A stretch of DNA of 64,000 nucleotides from Dyella ginsengisoli LA-4 (GCF_000334915.1 NZ_AMSF01000013.1:1-64000); one strand, 5' to 3'; shown: positions 45,589 through 55,442, counted from the stretch's first letter. Numbers and translations: made by a program. Notes: generated by a model from the letters alone, not told the origin.

Positions 45589-45681
45589 CCGGGGGCAAAA
45601 GCCCCCGGCCCCGAGGGTTGCTCCGCAGCGCCCGCCAGCCGGCGGTGCGCACCTTGGCCATAGCGATGCTATGGCGCTGCG
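45589..45681 (+). repeat. Structured intergenic palindromes between adaptor and pump genes
   Basis: Three nested inverted repeats are visible: CCGGGGGC/GCCCCCGG around AAAA (45589-45608); CGCAGCGCC (45624-45632) with GGCGCTGCG (45673-45681); and inside the latter GCCATAGC/GCTATGGC around GAT (45657-45675). They have no T run. They look like a mobile or REP-type intergenic palindrome that could stabilise or attenuate the mRNA. Confidence 0.6.
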
Positions 45682-45756
45682 GCGCGCGCCTTGTCTGACA
45701 GACGCTGCGAAGACAACGCGATTCACCCGGATGACTGCGAGCGGACCCTACGCCCC

Positions 45757-48700
45757 ATGAAATTCACCGACCTGTTCATCAACAAGCCGGTCCTGGCGAT
45801 CGTCGTCAGCCTGCTGATCCTGGTGCTCGGCCTGAAGGCCGTCACCAGCCTCACGGTGCGCCAGTACCCGGAAACCGAGAACGCCACCGTCACCGTCACC
45901 ACCGCCTACTACGGCGCCGACGCGCAGACCATGGCGGGCTTCATCACCCAGCCGCTGGAGCAGGCGATCTCGCAGGCGCAGGGCATCGACTACCTGTCCT
46001 CCACCAGCGTGCAGGGCGTGTCGACCATCACCGCCACGCTGCGCCTGAACTACGACGCCAACCGCGCGCTCACCGAGATCACCACCCAGGTGAACTCGGT
46101 GAAGAACCAGCTGCCGCCGCAGGCCCAGCAGCCGGTGCTCACGGTGCAGACCGGCGAGACCGTCGACGCGATGTACATGGGCTTCTACAGCGACGTGCTG
46201 CCCACCAACAACATCACCGACTACCTTTCGCGCGTGGTCAAGCCGAAGCTGGACTCGATCCCCGGCGTGCAGACCGCCGAGCTGCTCGGCGCGCGCAACT
46301 TCGCCCTGCGCGCCTGGCTCGACCCGGCCAGGATGGCGGCCCACGGCGTCACTGCCGCGGACGTCAACAACGCACTGGCGGCCAACAACTACCTGGCCGC
46401 GGTCGGCTCGTCGAAGGGCCAGGCGGTCACCGTCGACCTCACCACCGACAGCGACCTGCACACGGTCGAGCAGTTCAAGCAGCTGGCGGTCAAGCAGGTC
46501 CATGGCGCCATCGTGCGGCTGGAGGACGTGGCCAAGGTGACGCTGGGCTCGGACAGCTACGACTTCAACGTGGCCTTCAGCGGCAAGCGCTCGGTGTTCA
46601 TCGGCATCAAGGTGGCGCCGGACGCCAACGTGCTCGACGTGGCCAAGCAGGTGCGCGAGTCGTTCCCGGAGATCCAGCACCAGCTGCCCAGTGGCCTGAC
46701 CGGCGAGATCGTCTACGACGGCACCGAGTTCGTGAACAGCTCGATCGACGAGGTGATCAAGACCCTGGTCGAGGCGCTGGTGATCGTCACGCTGGTGATC
46801 TTCCTGTTCCTCGGCAGCCTGCGCGCGGTGATCATCCCGGTGATCGCGATGCCGCTGTCGCTGGTCGGCACCTTCTTCGTGATGCTGGCGCTGGGCTACT
46901 CGATCAACCTGCTGACCCTGCTGGCGCTGGTGCTGGCGATCGGCCTGGTGGTGGACGACGCGATCATCGTGGTGGAGAACGTCGACCGCCACATGAAGGA
47001 GGAGCACAAGACCCCGCTGCAGTCGGCTTTGCTGGCCGCGCGCGAGCTGGGCGGACCGATCCTGGCGATGACCGTGGTGCTGATCGCGGTGTACGTGCCG
47101 ATCGGCTTCCAGAAAGGTCTCACCGGCGCGCTGTTCACCGAGTTCGCGTTCACCCTGGCCGGCGCGGTCACGGTGTCGGCGGTGGTCGCACTGACGCTGT
47201 CGCCGATGATGTGCGCGACGTTCTTCCGCGGCGACCAGGACGAAGGTCGCTTCGTGAAGTTCATCGACCACCAGTTCGAGCGCGTGCAGCGCGGCTACAA
47301 GCGCATGCTGCACGGCACGCTGTCGACCTGGTCGGTGGTGATCGTGATGTCCGCCCTGCTGCTGCTGGCGACCATCGCGCTGGGCATGACCGCGCAGTCG
47401 CAGCTGGCGCCGGAGGAGGACCAGGGCATCGTCGCCGGCCAGATCGTCGGCGCGCCGAACGCCACCGCGCAGCAGATGAACGTCTACGCCGAGCAGATGT
47501 ACGCGGCGGCGAAGAAGCTGCCGGAGTACGAGCAGATGTTCCAGCTCACCGGCGTGCCGACCACCAACCAGGGCATCGGCGGCGTGCTGTTCAAGCCGTG
47601 GGACCAGCGCAGCCGCAGCGCGCACGAACTGCAGCAGGAGCTGCAGGCTGCCTGGAACGGGATCGCCGGCGCCAAGGTGGCGGCGTTCCAGTTCCCGCCG
47701 CTGCCGGGCGCCTCGGGCCTGCCGATCCAGATGGTGATCACCACCACCGAGCCGTTCCAGAACCTCAACGAGGTCGCCAGCGAGGTGCTGGCCAAGGCGC
47801 AGGCCAGTGGCAAGTTCTACTTCATCGATTCGGACCTGAAGGTGGACAAGCCGCAGGCCACGGTGGCGTTCGACCGCGACATGATCACCTCGCTGGGCCT
47901 GACCCAGAAGGATGTCGGTGCCTCGCTGGGCGCGGCGCTGGGCGGCGGCTACGTCAACTACTTCTCGATCTCCGGCCGCTCGTACCGGGTGATCCCGCAG
48001 GTGTTGCAGGTCGACCGGCTCAATCCCCACCAGGTGCTGGACTACTACCTCAACACGCCGGATGGCCAGGTGATCCAGGCCTCGACGGTGGCGAGCATCA
48101 AGCACTCGGTGGTGCCGCGCTCGCTCAACCACTTCCAGCAGCTCAATTCCGCGACCATCTCCGGCGTGTCCGGCATGTCGCAGGGTGAGGCCCTGCAGTA
48201 CCTCGCGGGACTGGTGAAGGAAGTGGCGCCGACCGGGTACACGGTGGACTACGCCGGCCAGTCGCGGCAGTTCGAGAAGGAATCCGGCGGCTTCGGCGGC
48301 ACCTTGCTGTTCGCGGTGATCATCGTGTTCCTGGCGCTGGCTGCGCAGTTCAACAGCCTGCGCGATCCGATCGTGATCCTGGTGTCGGTGCCGCTGGCGC
48401 TGTTCGGCGCGCTGATCTTCGTCAACCTGTTCACCAGCCTCAACATCTACACCGAGGTGGGCCTGGTGACTCTGATGGGCCTGATCTCCAAGCACGGCAT
48501 CCTGATGGTGGAGTTCGCCAACCACTCGCAGCTGGCCGGCATGAGCAAGCGCGAGGCGATCGAACACGCCGCCGCGGTGCGCCTGCGTCCGATCCTGATG
48601 ACCACCGCGGCGATGGTGCTGGGCGTGGTGCCGCTGGTGATCGCCTCCGGCGCCGGTGCCGCGGGTCGCTTCAACATGGGCCTGGTGATCTCCACCGGTC

Positions 48701-48816
48701 TGGCGATCGGCACGCTGTTCACCCTGTTCGTGGTGCCGGCGTTCTACATGCTGCTGTCCACCGACCACCACGCGGACCAGGCGAAGGAAGAAGAGCCGCC
48801 GCTGCTGGAGGCCTGA
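45757..48816 (+). CDS. RND multidrug efflux pump, inner-membrane subunit (HAE1 family)
   Basis: The 1019-residue protein has the 12-helix, two-large-loop layout of AcrB/MexB. It starts MKFTDLFINKPVLAIVVSL and includes the proton-relay DD in GLVVDDAIIVVENV and the Lys in LMGLISKHGILMVEF. It exports drugs or other lipophiles by proton exchange. ATG 45757 is chosen as the family's usual N-terminus; the frame opens at 45691. It is separated from the adaptor gene by a 274-bp spacer full of palindromes, unusually long for this operon type. Confidence 0.95.
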   Translation: MKFTDLFINKPVLAIVVSLLILVLGLKAVTSLTVRQYPETENATVTVTTAYYGADAQTMAGFITQPLEQAISQAQGIDYLSSTSVQGVSTITATLRLNYDANRALTEITTQVNSVKNQLPPQAQQPVLTVQTGETVDAMYMGFYSDVLPTNNITDYLSRVVKPKLDSIPGVQTAELLGARNFALRAWLDPARMAAHGVTAADVNNALAANNYLAAVGSSKGQAVTVDLTTDSDLHTVEQFKQLAVKQVHGAIVRLEDVAKVTLGSDSYDFNVAFSGKRSVFIGIKVAPDANVLDVAKQVRESFPEIQHQLPSGLTGEIVYDGTEFVNSSIDEVIKTLVEALVIVTLVIFLFLGSLRAVIIPVIAMPLSLVGTFFVMLALGYSINLLTLLALVLAIGLVVDDAIIVVENVDRHMKEEHKTPLQSALLAARELGGPILAMTVVLIAVYVPIGFQKGLTGALFTEFAFTLAGAVTVSAVVALTLSPMMCATFFRGDQDEGRFVKFIDHQFERVQRGYKRMLHGTLSTWSVVIVMSALLLLATIALGMTAQSQLAPEEDQGIVAGQIVGAPNATAQQMNVYAEQMYAAAKKLPEYEQMFQLTGVPTTNQGIGGVLFKPWDQRSRSAHELQQELQAAWNGIAGAKVAAFQFPPLPGASGLPIQMVITTTEPFQNLNEVASEVLAKAQASGKFYFIDSDLKVDKPQATVAFDRDMITSLGLTQKDVGASLGAALGGGYVNYFSISGRSYRVIPQVLQVDRLNPHQVLDYYLNTPDGQVIQASTVASIKHSVVPRSLNHFQQLNSATISGVSGMSQGEALQYLAGLVKEVAPTGYTVDYAGQSRQFEKESGGFGGTLLFAVIIVFLALAAQFNSLRDPIVILVSVPLALFGALIFVNLFTSLNIYTEVGLVTLMGLISKHGILMVEFANHSQLAGMSKREAIEHAAAVRLRPILMTTAAMVLGVVPLVIASGAGAAGRFNMGLVISTGLAIGTLFTLFVVPAFYMLLSTDHHADQAKEEEPPLLEA

Positions 48817-48845
48817 GTCATCCGGCGACATCGCCGTCGGGAAGG

Positions 48846-48877
48846 CAAAAGGCGCGGGCAACCGCGCCTTTTGCTTT
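48846..48877 (+). terminator. Rho-independent terminator of the efflux operon
   Basis: A 12-bp stem, CAAAAGGCGCGG (48846-48857) with CCGCGCCTTTTG (48862-48873), around GCAA and followed by CTTT. It ends the RND operon. Confidence 0.85.
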
Positions 48878-48988
48878 ATCGGGCGCGCGCGAGCGGACAT
48901 CGATTGACCGGCCGGCCCGCTCCACCGACCATCCGGGAACACGTCCCGCACAAGGGGTGCTCAGGAACGTGTCACCAAGGGGAAAGAC

Positions 48989-49258
48989 ATGCTCGCAGAG
49001 TACAAGCGCACCACCAACATCGGCGTCGGCCTGGGCCTCATCGGCTCGATCATCGGCCGCGTGCTTATGGAGTCGGGTAGCGAAGGTCTCGGTGTCCTGA
49101 TCGCGCTGGTGGGGCTCGGCGTGTTCATCTGGGGATGCAGCCAGTACGCGAAGGCAAAGGGTCACTCGCCACTATGGGGCGCCCTCGGGATACTCAGCCT
49201 GATCGGTCTGCTGGTGCTGTTCTTCCTGCCGGACCGGCACAAGGGGGCAACCGCCTGA
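48989..49258 (+). CDS. Small membrane protein, unknown
   Basis: This 89-residue protein has three hydrophobic helices (IGVGLGLIGSIIGRVLM, LGVLIALVGLGVFIWGC and WGALGILSLIGLLVLFFLP) and a basic tail. An AAGGGGAAAG site lies before the ATG. Similar small proteins occur as phospholipase-D-nuclease-type N-terminal-like membrane proteins, but no function can be assigned. Confidence 0.75.
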   Translation: MLAEYKRTTNIGVGLGLIGSIIGRVLMESGSEGLGVLIALVGLGVFIWGCSQYAKAKGHSPLWGALGILSLIGLLVLFFLPDRHKGATA

Positions 49259-49387
49259 CGCCCTTCCCTCCCGCTGCCGGGGCGGGAGGCACCGCCGCGA
49301 TGACCGGGTCAGTGCGGACAGATGCACCGCCCATCCTTTTCCCGAACCGCCTGCGCGCCCCAGGCGCTGGGCGAGGCTACCTTCCCC

Positions 49388-49642
49388 ATGACCGACATCA
49401 CCTTTACCGCCGACGAGCGCGCCATCCTCGTTCGCAGGATCCAGGGTTACTTCAGCGAGGAACTGAAACAGCGCATCGGCCAGTTCGACGCGGAGTTCCT
49501 GCTCGACTTCGTCGGCCGGGAGATCGGCGCGTACTTCTACAACCGCGGCCTCTACGACGCGCAGGCCATCCTCGGCAGGAAGATGGACGATCTGCAGGAC
49601 GCGATCCTGCAATTGGAGCAGCCGACCGAGTTCAGCCGCTAG
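49388..49642 (+). CDS. DUF2164 family protein
   Basis: The 84-residue protein matches DUF2164: ADERAILVRRIQGYFSEEL, FDAEFLLDFVGREIGAYFYNRGLYDAQ and a closing DLQDAILQLEQP. It is cytoplasmic and of unknown role. The frame is open to 49322, but ATG 49388 fits the family's usual start. Confidence 0.85.
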   Translation: MTDITFTADERAILVRRIQGYFSEELKQRIGQFDAEFLLDFVGREIGAYFYNRGLYDAQAILGRKMDDLQDAILQLEQPTEFSR

Positions 49643-49738
49643 CGGCCGGCCCCCTCATGCGATGCCTCTTGACCCGGGGCCATCACCGGGCGCTTTAATC
49701 CGCCTCGATCGTCCACTCGTGCTCCTGGAGGATGTCCC

Positions 49739-50161
49739 GTGAACAAGCCCCCGGTGTGGTTCTACGTCGTCGCCACCGCCGCCCTGTTGTGGAACCTGGC
49801 CGGCTGCGTGGCTTTCGTGGCCGATCTCCAGTTGGGTCCGGATGACATCGTGAAGCTGCCCGAGGCGCAGCAGGCGCTTTACCGCGCCCGCCCCGTATGG
49901 GCCCTGGTCGCGACCGGAGTCGCGGTCATCGGCGGCGCACTGGGCTGCCTCTGTCTGTTGCTGCGCAAGCGCTGGGCGACCGGTCTGCTGATCGCCTCCC
50001 TGCTCGGCGTGCTGGCGCAGGATGTCGGCCTGTTCGTCATGCTGGACGGCCTGAAGGCCACCGGCGGCCTGGCTCAGTTGCTGCAGGGTGCGGTATTGCT
50101 GATCGCCATCGGCCTGGTGCCGCTGGCGGGCATTGCCAGCGCGCGGGGCTGGACGGCCTGA
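49739..50161 (+). CDS. Small four-helix membrane protein, unknown
   Basis: The 140-residue product starts with GTG, preceded by a strong GGAGG 9 bases upstream. It has four membrane helices, beginning with VWFYVVATAALLWNLAGCVAFV. Similar proteins are common in Lysobacterales and are often annotated loosely as sugar transporters without evidence. No function can be given. Confidence 0.75.
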   Translation: MNKPPVWFYVVATAALLWNLAGCVAFVADLQLGPDDIVKLPEAQQALYRARPVWALVATGVAVIGGALGCLCLLLRKRWATGLLIASLLGVLAQDVGLFVMLDGLKATGGLAQLLQGAVLLIAIGLVPLAGIASARGWTA

Positions 50162-50192
50162 GTCACGAAGAGCCGCTCGAGGCGAAGCGTTG

Positions 50193-50810
50193 ATGAGCAC
50201 CGTCGACAACCCCCGCCTGCTCGGCGTGGCCTGCCTGGCCGCACTCTGCACCATCGGTACGGCCTCCGCCCGGGAGTCGCTGCACCCCTGCGACGCACGG
50301 GACGGAATGCCTCCCCGCCTCGAGCAGTTCCTCGATGCGCAGGGCATCGATCTCTCCGATCGATGGGTCGCGCTGGCCGATCTCGACGGTGACGGGCGGG
50401 AGGAAGCACTCGTCTACCTGCACGGCCGCGACTGGTGCGGGAGCGGCGGCTGTACCCTGCTGGTGCTTCAGGAGCACCAGGGTGGATGGGATCGGATCTC
50501 GCAGATACCGGTCACCCGCCTCCCGGTCCGCCTGCTGGAGCGGCGGCGTCATGCCTGGCGCTCGCTGCAGGTCCGCGTGGGTGGCGGAGGAAGCCCCGCG
50601 CAAGACGCGGTGCTGGATTTCGATGGGCACCGTTACCCCGGCAATCCGACGACGGTGGAACCAACGTCATCTACGGACGGTGCGGGACGCACCTTGATCG
50701 ACCCCTCGACCGATGGAACGCCGCGCTGCGAACGCGCAGTCATCGGCGATCAGCGGGCGCGGCCGGATCCGCGCCGCACCGACCACGCGATCAACCCGAT
50801 CGCCGGGTAG
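50193..50810 (+). CDS. Exported protein with an FG-GAP/VCBS-like motif, unknown
   Basis: The 205-residue product has a signal peptide ending near ASA (residue 27) and a calcium-binding-like LADLDGDGREEALVYL motif at about residues 62-77, followed by a Cys-rich WCGSGGC stretch. It probably acts in the periplasm. The last 20 codons overlap the convergent lysoplasmalogenase gene by 61 bp, so the true C-terminus could be shortened by a sequence error. The frame opens at 50133, but ATG 50193 is preferred. Confidence 0.65.
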   Translation: MSTVDNPRLLGVACLAALCTIGTASARESLHPCDARDGMPPRLEQFLDAQGIDLSDRWVALADLDGDGREEALVYLHGRDWCGSGGCTLLVLQEHQGGWDRISQIPVTRLPVRLLERRRHAWRSLQVRVGGGGSPAQDAVLDFDGHRYPGNPTTVEPTSSTDGAGRTLIDPSTDGTPRCERAVIGDQRARPDPRRTDHAINPIAG

Positions 50811-51481
50811 TAGCTGCCGAGTATCCACAGCGCGGCCAGCGGCAGGGCGTGGCGGAAGCGGTCCCAGGCGATCAGGCTGTCGCTGGCCATGAACAGCACG
50901 GCACCGTGTGCGGCGATGCGCGACGGCATTGCCAGCGCATCGCCGTTGGACGCGTGTTGCCACGCGCGCCCCACCGCCTGCCCCGCCATGATCGCCAGTA
51001 CCAGGGCGTAGACCGTCACCGGCGCGCGCAGCGGTGCGGCCACGTGCAGCCACAGCAGCCACAACAGGCCGAACGCGGCGAGCAGGCAGGCCAGCAGGCC
51101 GAGCGGACGTACGGCGAGACGGCTGTCGTCCAGCCAGGCCGCGATGAAAGCGATATGCCCGAGCAGGAACGCGGCCAGCCCCGGCACGAAGAAGTCGCCG
51201 GGCAGCATCAGCAGCACATCGCCGAGCAGGGCGAGGCCCAGGCCGATCAGCACACGGCGGCGATAGCGCAGCGACAGCGGCGGCCTCGCGCGCCAGGCCA
51301 TCGCCAGCACCAGCACCGTCGCCAGCGGCTTGCAGATCCAGTGCAGCCAGCGCCAGCCGTCCGCGGTATCCGGTGTGGCCAGCAGGGCACCGAGGATGGC
51401 ACCCCCCGCCGCGAAAGCGATCACCGCGACGAGGCCGACACGAACCCCTGGCGAATCGGTGTCAGAGCGGCCTGCGAGCAT
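50750..51481 (-). CDS. Lysoplasmalogenase, YhhN family
   Basis: The 243-residue protein has about eight membrane helices with the YhhN signatures KPLATVLVLAMAW, LGLALLGDVLLMLPGDFFVPGLAAFLLGHIAF and the conserved MASDSLIAWDRF near the C-terminus. Members cleave the vinyl-ether bond of lysoplasmalogens or have a related lipid role. ATG 51481 has AAGGA 8 bases upstream; ATG 51490 is also possible. Confidence 0.85.
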   Translation of the reverse strand: MLAGRSDTDSPGVRVGLVAVIAFAAGGAILGALLATPDTADGWRWLHWICKPLATVLVLAMAWRARPPLSLRYRRRVLIGLGLALLGDVLLMLPGDFFVPGLAAFLLGHIAFIAAWLDDSRLAVRPLGLLACLLAAFGLLWLLWLHVAAPLRAPVTVYALVLAIMAGQAVGRAWQHASNGDALAMPSRIAAHGAVLFMASDSLIAWDRFRHALPLAALWILGSYYPAIGLIAWSVRRGSGRAR

Positions 51482-51627
51482 GCCGGGCATCCTTGGTGGC
51501 AACAGCCACCGATCATAGCGGGGCGCTGGCTTCGGGAAGTTCGGCGACCGATCGCCGGCCTCATGGACCTGCTGCGATGTGCGGCCCTGCTCCCACGCGA
51601 TACCAGGTCGCCCGCCCGGACGCGCCA

Positions 51628-52977
51628 CTAGGGCGCGGTCGTGGCGCCGCGCACAGCATCCGTGTCGGGATGCGTAGCCGGCCCGCCCGCCGTCGCGGAA
51701 TACCCGTCGTCCAGCGTGCGCAGGAAAGCCACCACATCGCTGATCTCGCGCGCGTCCAGCGCCGGCTTCGCGCCCTTGCCGCGATCCATCGGCGCATCGG
51801 TTCGGTCGACGTTGCCGCGGTAGCGCAGTGGCAGGTCGTCGTAGACGGCAACCTTGCCGCGTATCACCGGATACCACTTGCCCGGATCGGTATCGCGCTG
51901 CACGTAGAACGCCACCACGTCGCGGAGCGAGTGGAAGACGCCGTTGTGGAAGAACACCGGCCGCGTGGCCACGTTGCGCAGCGTCGGCGTCTTGAACATG
52001 CCGCAGTACCGCGCCTGCCCGTGCAGGTCGCGGCGGTAGGGGCCGCACAGGCCCAGGTCGACATGCCTGGGATCGCGGTTGGCAGGGATCGCCGGATTGC
52101 GCGGCACACCCAGCGCGGCGTAGGCGAAGTCGGTGAAGGGCGCGGGACGGCCCCCCGGCCCCGGCACGTCGATATGGCAGGACGCACAGTTGCCCTTGCG
52201 CGGATTGTTGAACAGCGCGTAGCCGCGCAGCTCCTGCGCGGTGAAGCGGGCGTGGCCGGACATCACCGCGTCGAACTTGCTGGTGTAGGGATGGAAGCTC
52301 GGGTCCTCGCGCTGGAACGCCGCCAATGCCGCGCCGACATCGGTGAACGCCTGTGCCGGATGCGCGAACACGTCGGCACCGAATACCCGCCGGAACGCCG
52401 CGGCATGCGGACCGTCGCGGACCGCCGCGACGACGGCCTGCGGACCGGCATTGGCCATCTCGTTGCGGTCCAGCAGCGGGATCGCCGCCTGCTGCTGGCG
52501 CGAAGCAGCGCGGCCATCGCGGGTGAAGCCGCCGCGCGGGCCTTCGTACTCGGCGTCCTCCGAGCCCGGCGTGAAGGCGTCGAGGCTGAACAGCGGCGTG
52601 TGATCGAGGTAGCGCAGCGAGGGCACGGTGCGGGTGCCGGCGCGATCGAGGTGCGGTCCACCCAGCTGCACGGCGCGTCCGTTCGGTGGCCCGTAGGCAT
52701 GCGCCGGGCTGTGGCAGCTGGCGCAGGACATCCGCTTCGAGGCCGACAGGGTGGTATCGAAGAAGAGCCTTTTGCCCAGCTCGGCCTGCGCACTGAGGTG
52801 GTCGGGTATCGATGGATAACGCACCCACTGGCGGATCGCCGCGTCGGCCGGCGTGGTGTCCGCCGGACGGCTCGCGGCGGCGACCGACCAGCCGCCGCCG
52901 ACGCACGCGGCAGCCGCCGTCACCACAAGAGCGATGGCGGCACGCAGGCCACGCCAGGTGTTCGCAAGACAGTGCAT
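51628..52977 (-). CDS. Di-haem cytochrome c peroxidase / MauG family protein
   Basis: The 449-residue exported protein has two c-type haem sites, CASCH at about residues 82-86 and CASCH in GNCASCHID at about 260, in the CcpA/MauG arrangement (GKRLFFDTTLSASKRMSC, FHNGVFHSLRDVVAFY). It reduces hydrogen peroxide in the periplasm, or oxidises a partner. ATG 52977 gives a signal peptide (AAIALVVTAAAACVGGGWSVAAA). It lies 41 bp downstream of the phosphoesterase gene in the same direction, so the two are probably one operon. Confidence 0.9.
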   Translation of the reverse strand: MHCLANTWRGLRAAIALVVTAAAACVGGGWSVAAASRPADTTPADAAIRQWVRYPSIPDHLSAQAELGKRLFFDTTLSASKRMSCASCHSPAHAYGPPNGRAVQLGGPHLDRAGTRTVPSLRYLDHTPLFSLDAFTPGSEDAEYEGPRGGFTRDGRAASRQQQAAIPLLDRNEMANAGPQAVVAAVRDGPHAAAFRRVFGADVFAHPAQAFTDVGAALAAFQREDPSFHPYTSKFDAVMSGHARFTAQELRGYALFNNPRKGNCASCHIDVPGPGGRPAPFTDFAYAALGVPRNPAIPANRDPRHVDLGLCGPYRRDLHGQARYCGMFKTPTLRNVATRPVFFHNGVFHSLRDVVAFYVQRDTDPGKWYPVIRGKVAVYDDLPLRYRGNVDRTDAPMDRGKGAKPALDAREISDVVAFLRTLDDGYSATAGGPATHPDTDAVRGATTAP

Positions 52978-53018
52978 CGGGCCAGCCGACGGCAGGATCC
53001 CGCCGTCGGTCGTGCGGA

Positions 53019-55442
53019 TCAGAACCGGAACATCGACATCAGGTCGCCCACCGCCGGCCCGTTGATCGGCTGGTACGGCTTGGCGGGCGTCACGACCGGG
53101 TTGGGCAGGTTGTCGCGGCTGCGCGCGGACAGCGGCGACAGGCGCCAGTTGCGCTCGATGAATTTCAGGATCGAGGCGTGATCCTGGTAGGCGTGATCCA
53201 CCACGCCCTTTCGTGCATACGGCGACACCGCCAGCATCGAGATGCGCGGACCGTCGCCGAAGAAATCCACGCTCTGGATGTAGCCGGTGTCGAAGTGGCC
53301 GCCGCCTTCGTCGGTGGTGATCAGGATCGCGGTATGCGCCCACAGCTCCGGGTCGGCCTGCACCTTGGCCAGCAGGGTCTTGAGGAAGGCCTCGTAGCTG
53401 GCCGGCGCGGAGTAGCCCGGGTGGCCGCTGTCGAGGTTCTTCGGCACCACGAAGGACACTGCCGGCAGGGTGTGGTGGGCGATGTCAGCGTCGAACGTGG
53501 CCAGTCCGGCCAGGCCGGACTTCAGCGCCGGATCGCCCACCACCTTCGCCGAGGCGGCCAGCGGATCGCCGATGTTGTTGTACTGGAGCATCTGCGCCTT
53601 GGCGACCGGCACGTGGTAGGCCGCGGCCTCGGCGGCGACATCCGCCGCATCGCGCCCGCCGGTGTACCACTTCCAGCTCACGCCCTTTTGCGCCAGCGCC
53701 TCGGCGATGGTCGGCACGGTCTGCGGCGGGTAGTTGTAGTTGTCCGGACCGATCGGCTGCGGCTTGCCGTCCATGTCGTAGCCGGGGTTGTAGTTGTTCA
53801 CCAGGTAATAGGTGTCCGGCGCGCACTTGCTGGGGATGTGGCGCTCCGCGAGGTAGGCCAGGATCGGTGCCACGCCCGGCTGCTTCGGGTCGGCGCAGTT
53901 CACGTACGAGCCGCCCTCGTAGCCGTCGCGGGTGTAGAAGTTGGCCGTGCCCGGCATCGGCTCCGGATTCTCGATCTGGTTGGCCGGCGGCATCGCCGGC
54001 TTGCCGTCGCGGTTGAAGAACGGCACGTCGGCGGTGGCGATGGCGAAGAAGTTGTCGCCGGTGCCGCCCATGATCGACTGGTGGTAGTTGTCGCTCAGCG
54101 CGTACTGCTTCGCCAGCGCGTCGAACAGCGGCGCATCGCCGGCGGACATGTTCATGAAGCCCATCAGCTCGCCGCCCTGTGCCGGGTTGGCCGGGCTCAC
54201 ACCCTTGGTGTCGCCGCCCTGCCCGGTGCTGTCGGCCACCCAGGTGAACATGTCCAGCTTGTGGTTGTCGCCGCCGGTCTGCTGCCACATCTGGAAGAAG
54301 CGGTGCACCGGGTCGCCGGTGCGCACTGCCGCGTCCAGGCCGCTCTTGCCGGCGTTGATGTAGGGCACGTAGCGGGTGATCTGGAACGGGCCGTTCGGCA
54401 GGTCGGCGGGGAAGCGCTTGTCGGGCAGGCCACCGGCGCTCTGGAAGGTCACCGGGTTCATCTCGCCGATCTGCTGCGGCTGCGGCAGCGTGGCGTACGG
54501 ACCGGCGCGCTCGGGCTGCAGGGTGTAACCGGTCTGTGGCTTGCCCTGGCTCTGCGCGGCCAGCGCGAAGTTCGGGCCCGGTGTGCCGTCGGCGTTGATG
54601 ATGCCCTCGGAGAGCAGGTTCTCCACCGTCTGCCCCTTCGGCGGCGCGTAGCCGCCGAACAGGCCGTCGAAGGTCTGGTTCTCGCCGATCACCACGATCA
54701 CGTGCTGGATCGGCGTGGTGGTCGGCCCGTTCGCCAGCGCCAGCGCCGATGCCGCGGCGCGCGCCGGCACGGCGGCCGAAAGCGGGCCGCGCGCCGGAAT
54801 CGAGACCTCCGCACGATCGGCGTCACGGCCGACGCTCACCGCGCCATCGTGCAGGTCGAAGTGGACCACGGAGAACAGTTCGGCCAGCGGCGTGCGCGCG
54901 CCGGCCTGGAAGTCCGGCTCGCCCGCCGGGTCGGCCACCAGCGCGGCCGGTACGTGGAAGGCGGTATAGAGCGGAGCGAGCACGCCGGAAACGTCCTTGG
55001 CGGCCGCCGCGATGGCGGCCTCGGTCACCCCCGCCATCTGTGCCGCCGCCGGGGCGCCTTGCGGCACGCCGCCCAGCGTGCGCTGGGTCAGCAGGGCGGT
55101 GACCGGGTTGATGTTCACCACCGCGCGCCCCTGTCCCAGCGTCGGCACGAAGGCCGCGGACAGCGTGACCGGAGAGCCGTCGCTGTCTGCACCCGGCGCG
55201 GTCAGCACGAACGGACCGACGCCATCGACGACCAGCGAGTAATGCCCCTGCGCGTCGGTCACGGCAGACACGGTGTGCTTGCCGGCATGATCGGTGGCGG
55301 TGACCGGCACACCGGCGAACGGAACCGCCCCACCGACCACGCCGCTGACCGCGACATGGACCTTGCCGTCGACCGGGGGTGCCCCGTGGTGGCAGGCGGC
55401 GAGCGGGAGCATCAGGGCGAGCGGCAGCAGGCGACGTTTCAT
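53019..55442 (-). CDS. Phosphoesterase (phospholipase C/AcpA family) lipoprotein with N-terminal carboxypeptidase-regulatory-like domain
   Basis: The 807-residue protein has a lipoprotein signal (LMLPLAAC, Cys17), an N-terminal beta-sandwich region (about 25-110, GVPVTATDHAGKHTVSAVTDAQGHYSL), and a large phosphoesterase domain starting at HVIVVIGENQTFDGLFGGY with a metal-binding Glu-Asn and ending in LITTDEGGGHFD. This is the bacterial phospholipase C/acid phosphatase AcpA superfamily. It releases phosphate from esters outside the cytoplasmic membrane. The frame opens at 55577, but ATG 55442 gives the lipobox at the right place. It lies between a TonB receptor and a peroxidase gene. Confidence 0.9.
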   Translation of the reverse strand: MKRRLLPLALMLPLAACHHGAPPVDGKVHVAVSGVVGGAVPFAGVPVTATDHAGKHTVSAVTDAQGHYSLVVDGVGPFVLTAPGADSDGSPVTLSAAFVPTLGQGRAVVNINPVTALLTQRTLGGVPQGAPAAAQMAGVTEAAIAAAAKDVSGVLAPLYTAFHVPAALVADPAGEPDFQAGARTPLAELFSVVHFDLHDGAVSVGRDADRAEVSIPARGPLSAAVPARAAASALALANGPTTTPIQHVIVVIGENQTFDGLFGGYAPPKGQTVENLLSEGIINADGTPGPNFALAAQSQGKPQTGYTLQPERAGPYATLPQPQQIGEMNPVTFQSAGGLPDKRFPADLPNGPFQITRYVPYINAGKSGLDAAVRTGDPVHRFFQMWQQTGGDNHKLDMFTWVADSTGQGGDTKGVSPANPAQGGELMGFMNMSAGDAPLFDALAKQYALSDNYHQSIMGGTGDNFFAIATADVPFFNRDGKPAMPPANQIENPEPMPGTANFYTRDGYEGGSYVNCADPKQPGVAPILAYLAERHIPSKCAPDTYYLVNNYNPGYDMDGKPQPIGPDNYNYPPQTVPTIAEALAQKGVSWKWYTGGRDAADVAAEAAAYHVPVAKAQMLQYNNIGDPLAASAKVVGDPALKSGLAGLATFDADIAHHTLPAVSFVVPKNLDSGHPGYSAPASYEAFLKTLLAKVQADPELWAHTAILITTDEGGGHFDTGYIQSVDFFGDGPRISMLAVSPYARKGVVDHAYQDHASILKFIERNWRLSPLSARSRDNLPNPVVTPAKPYQPINGPAVGDLMSMFRF

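Noticed and set aside
45748-48951. A 1067-codon minus-strand frame opposite the RND pump
   Set aside because: Low-complexity His/Gln/Arg composition, exactly mirroring the pump gene; a shadow.
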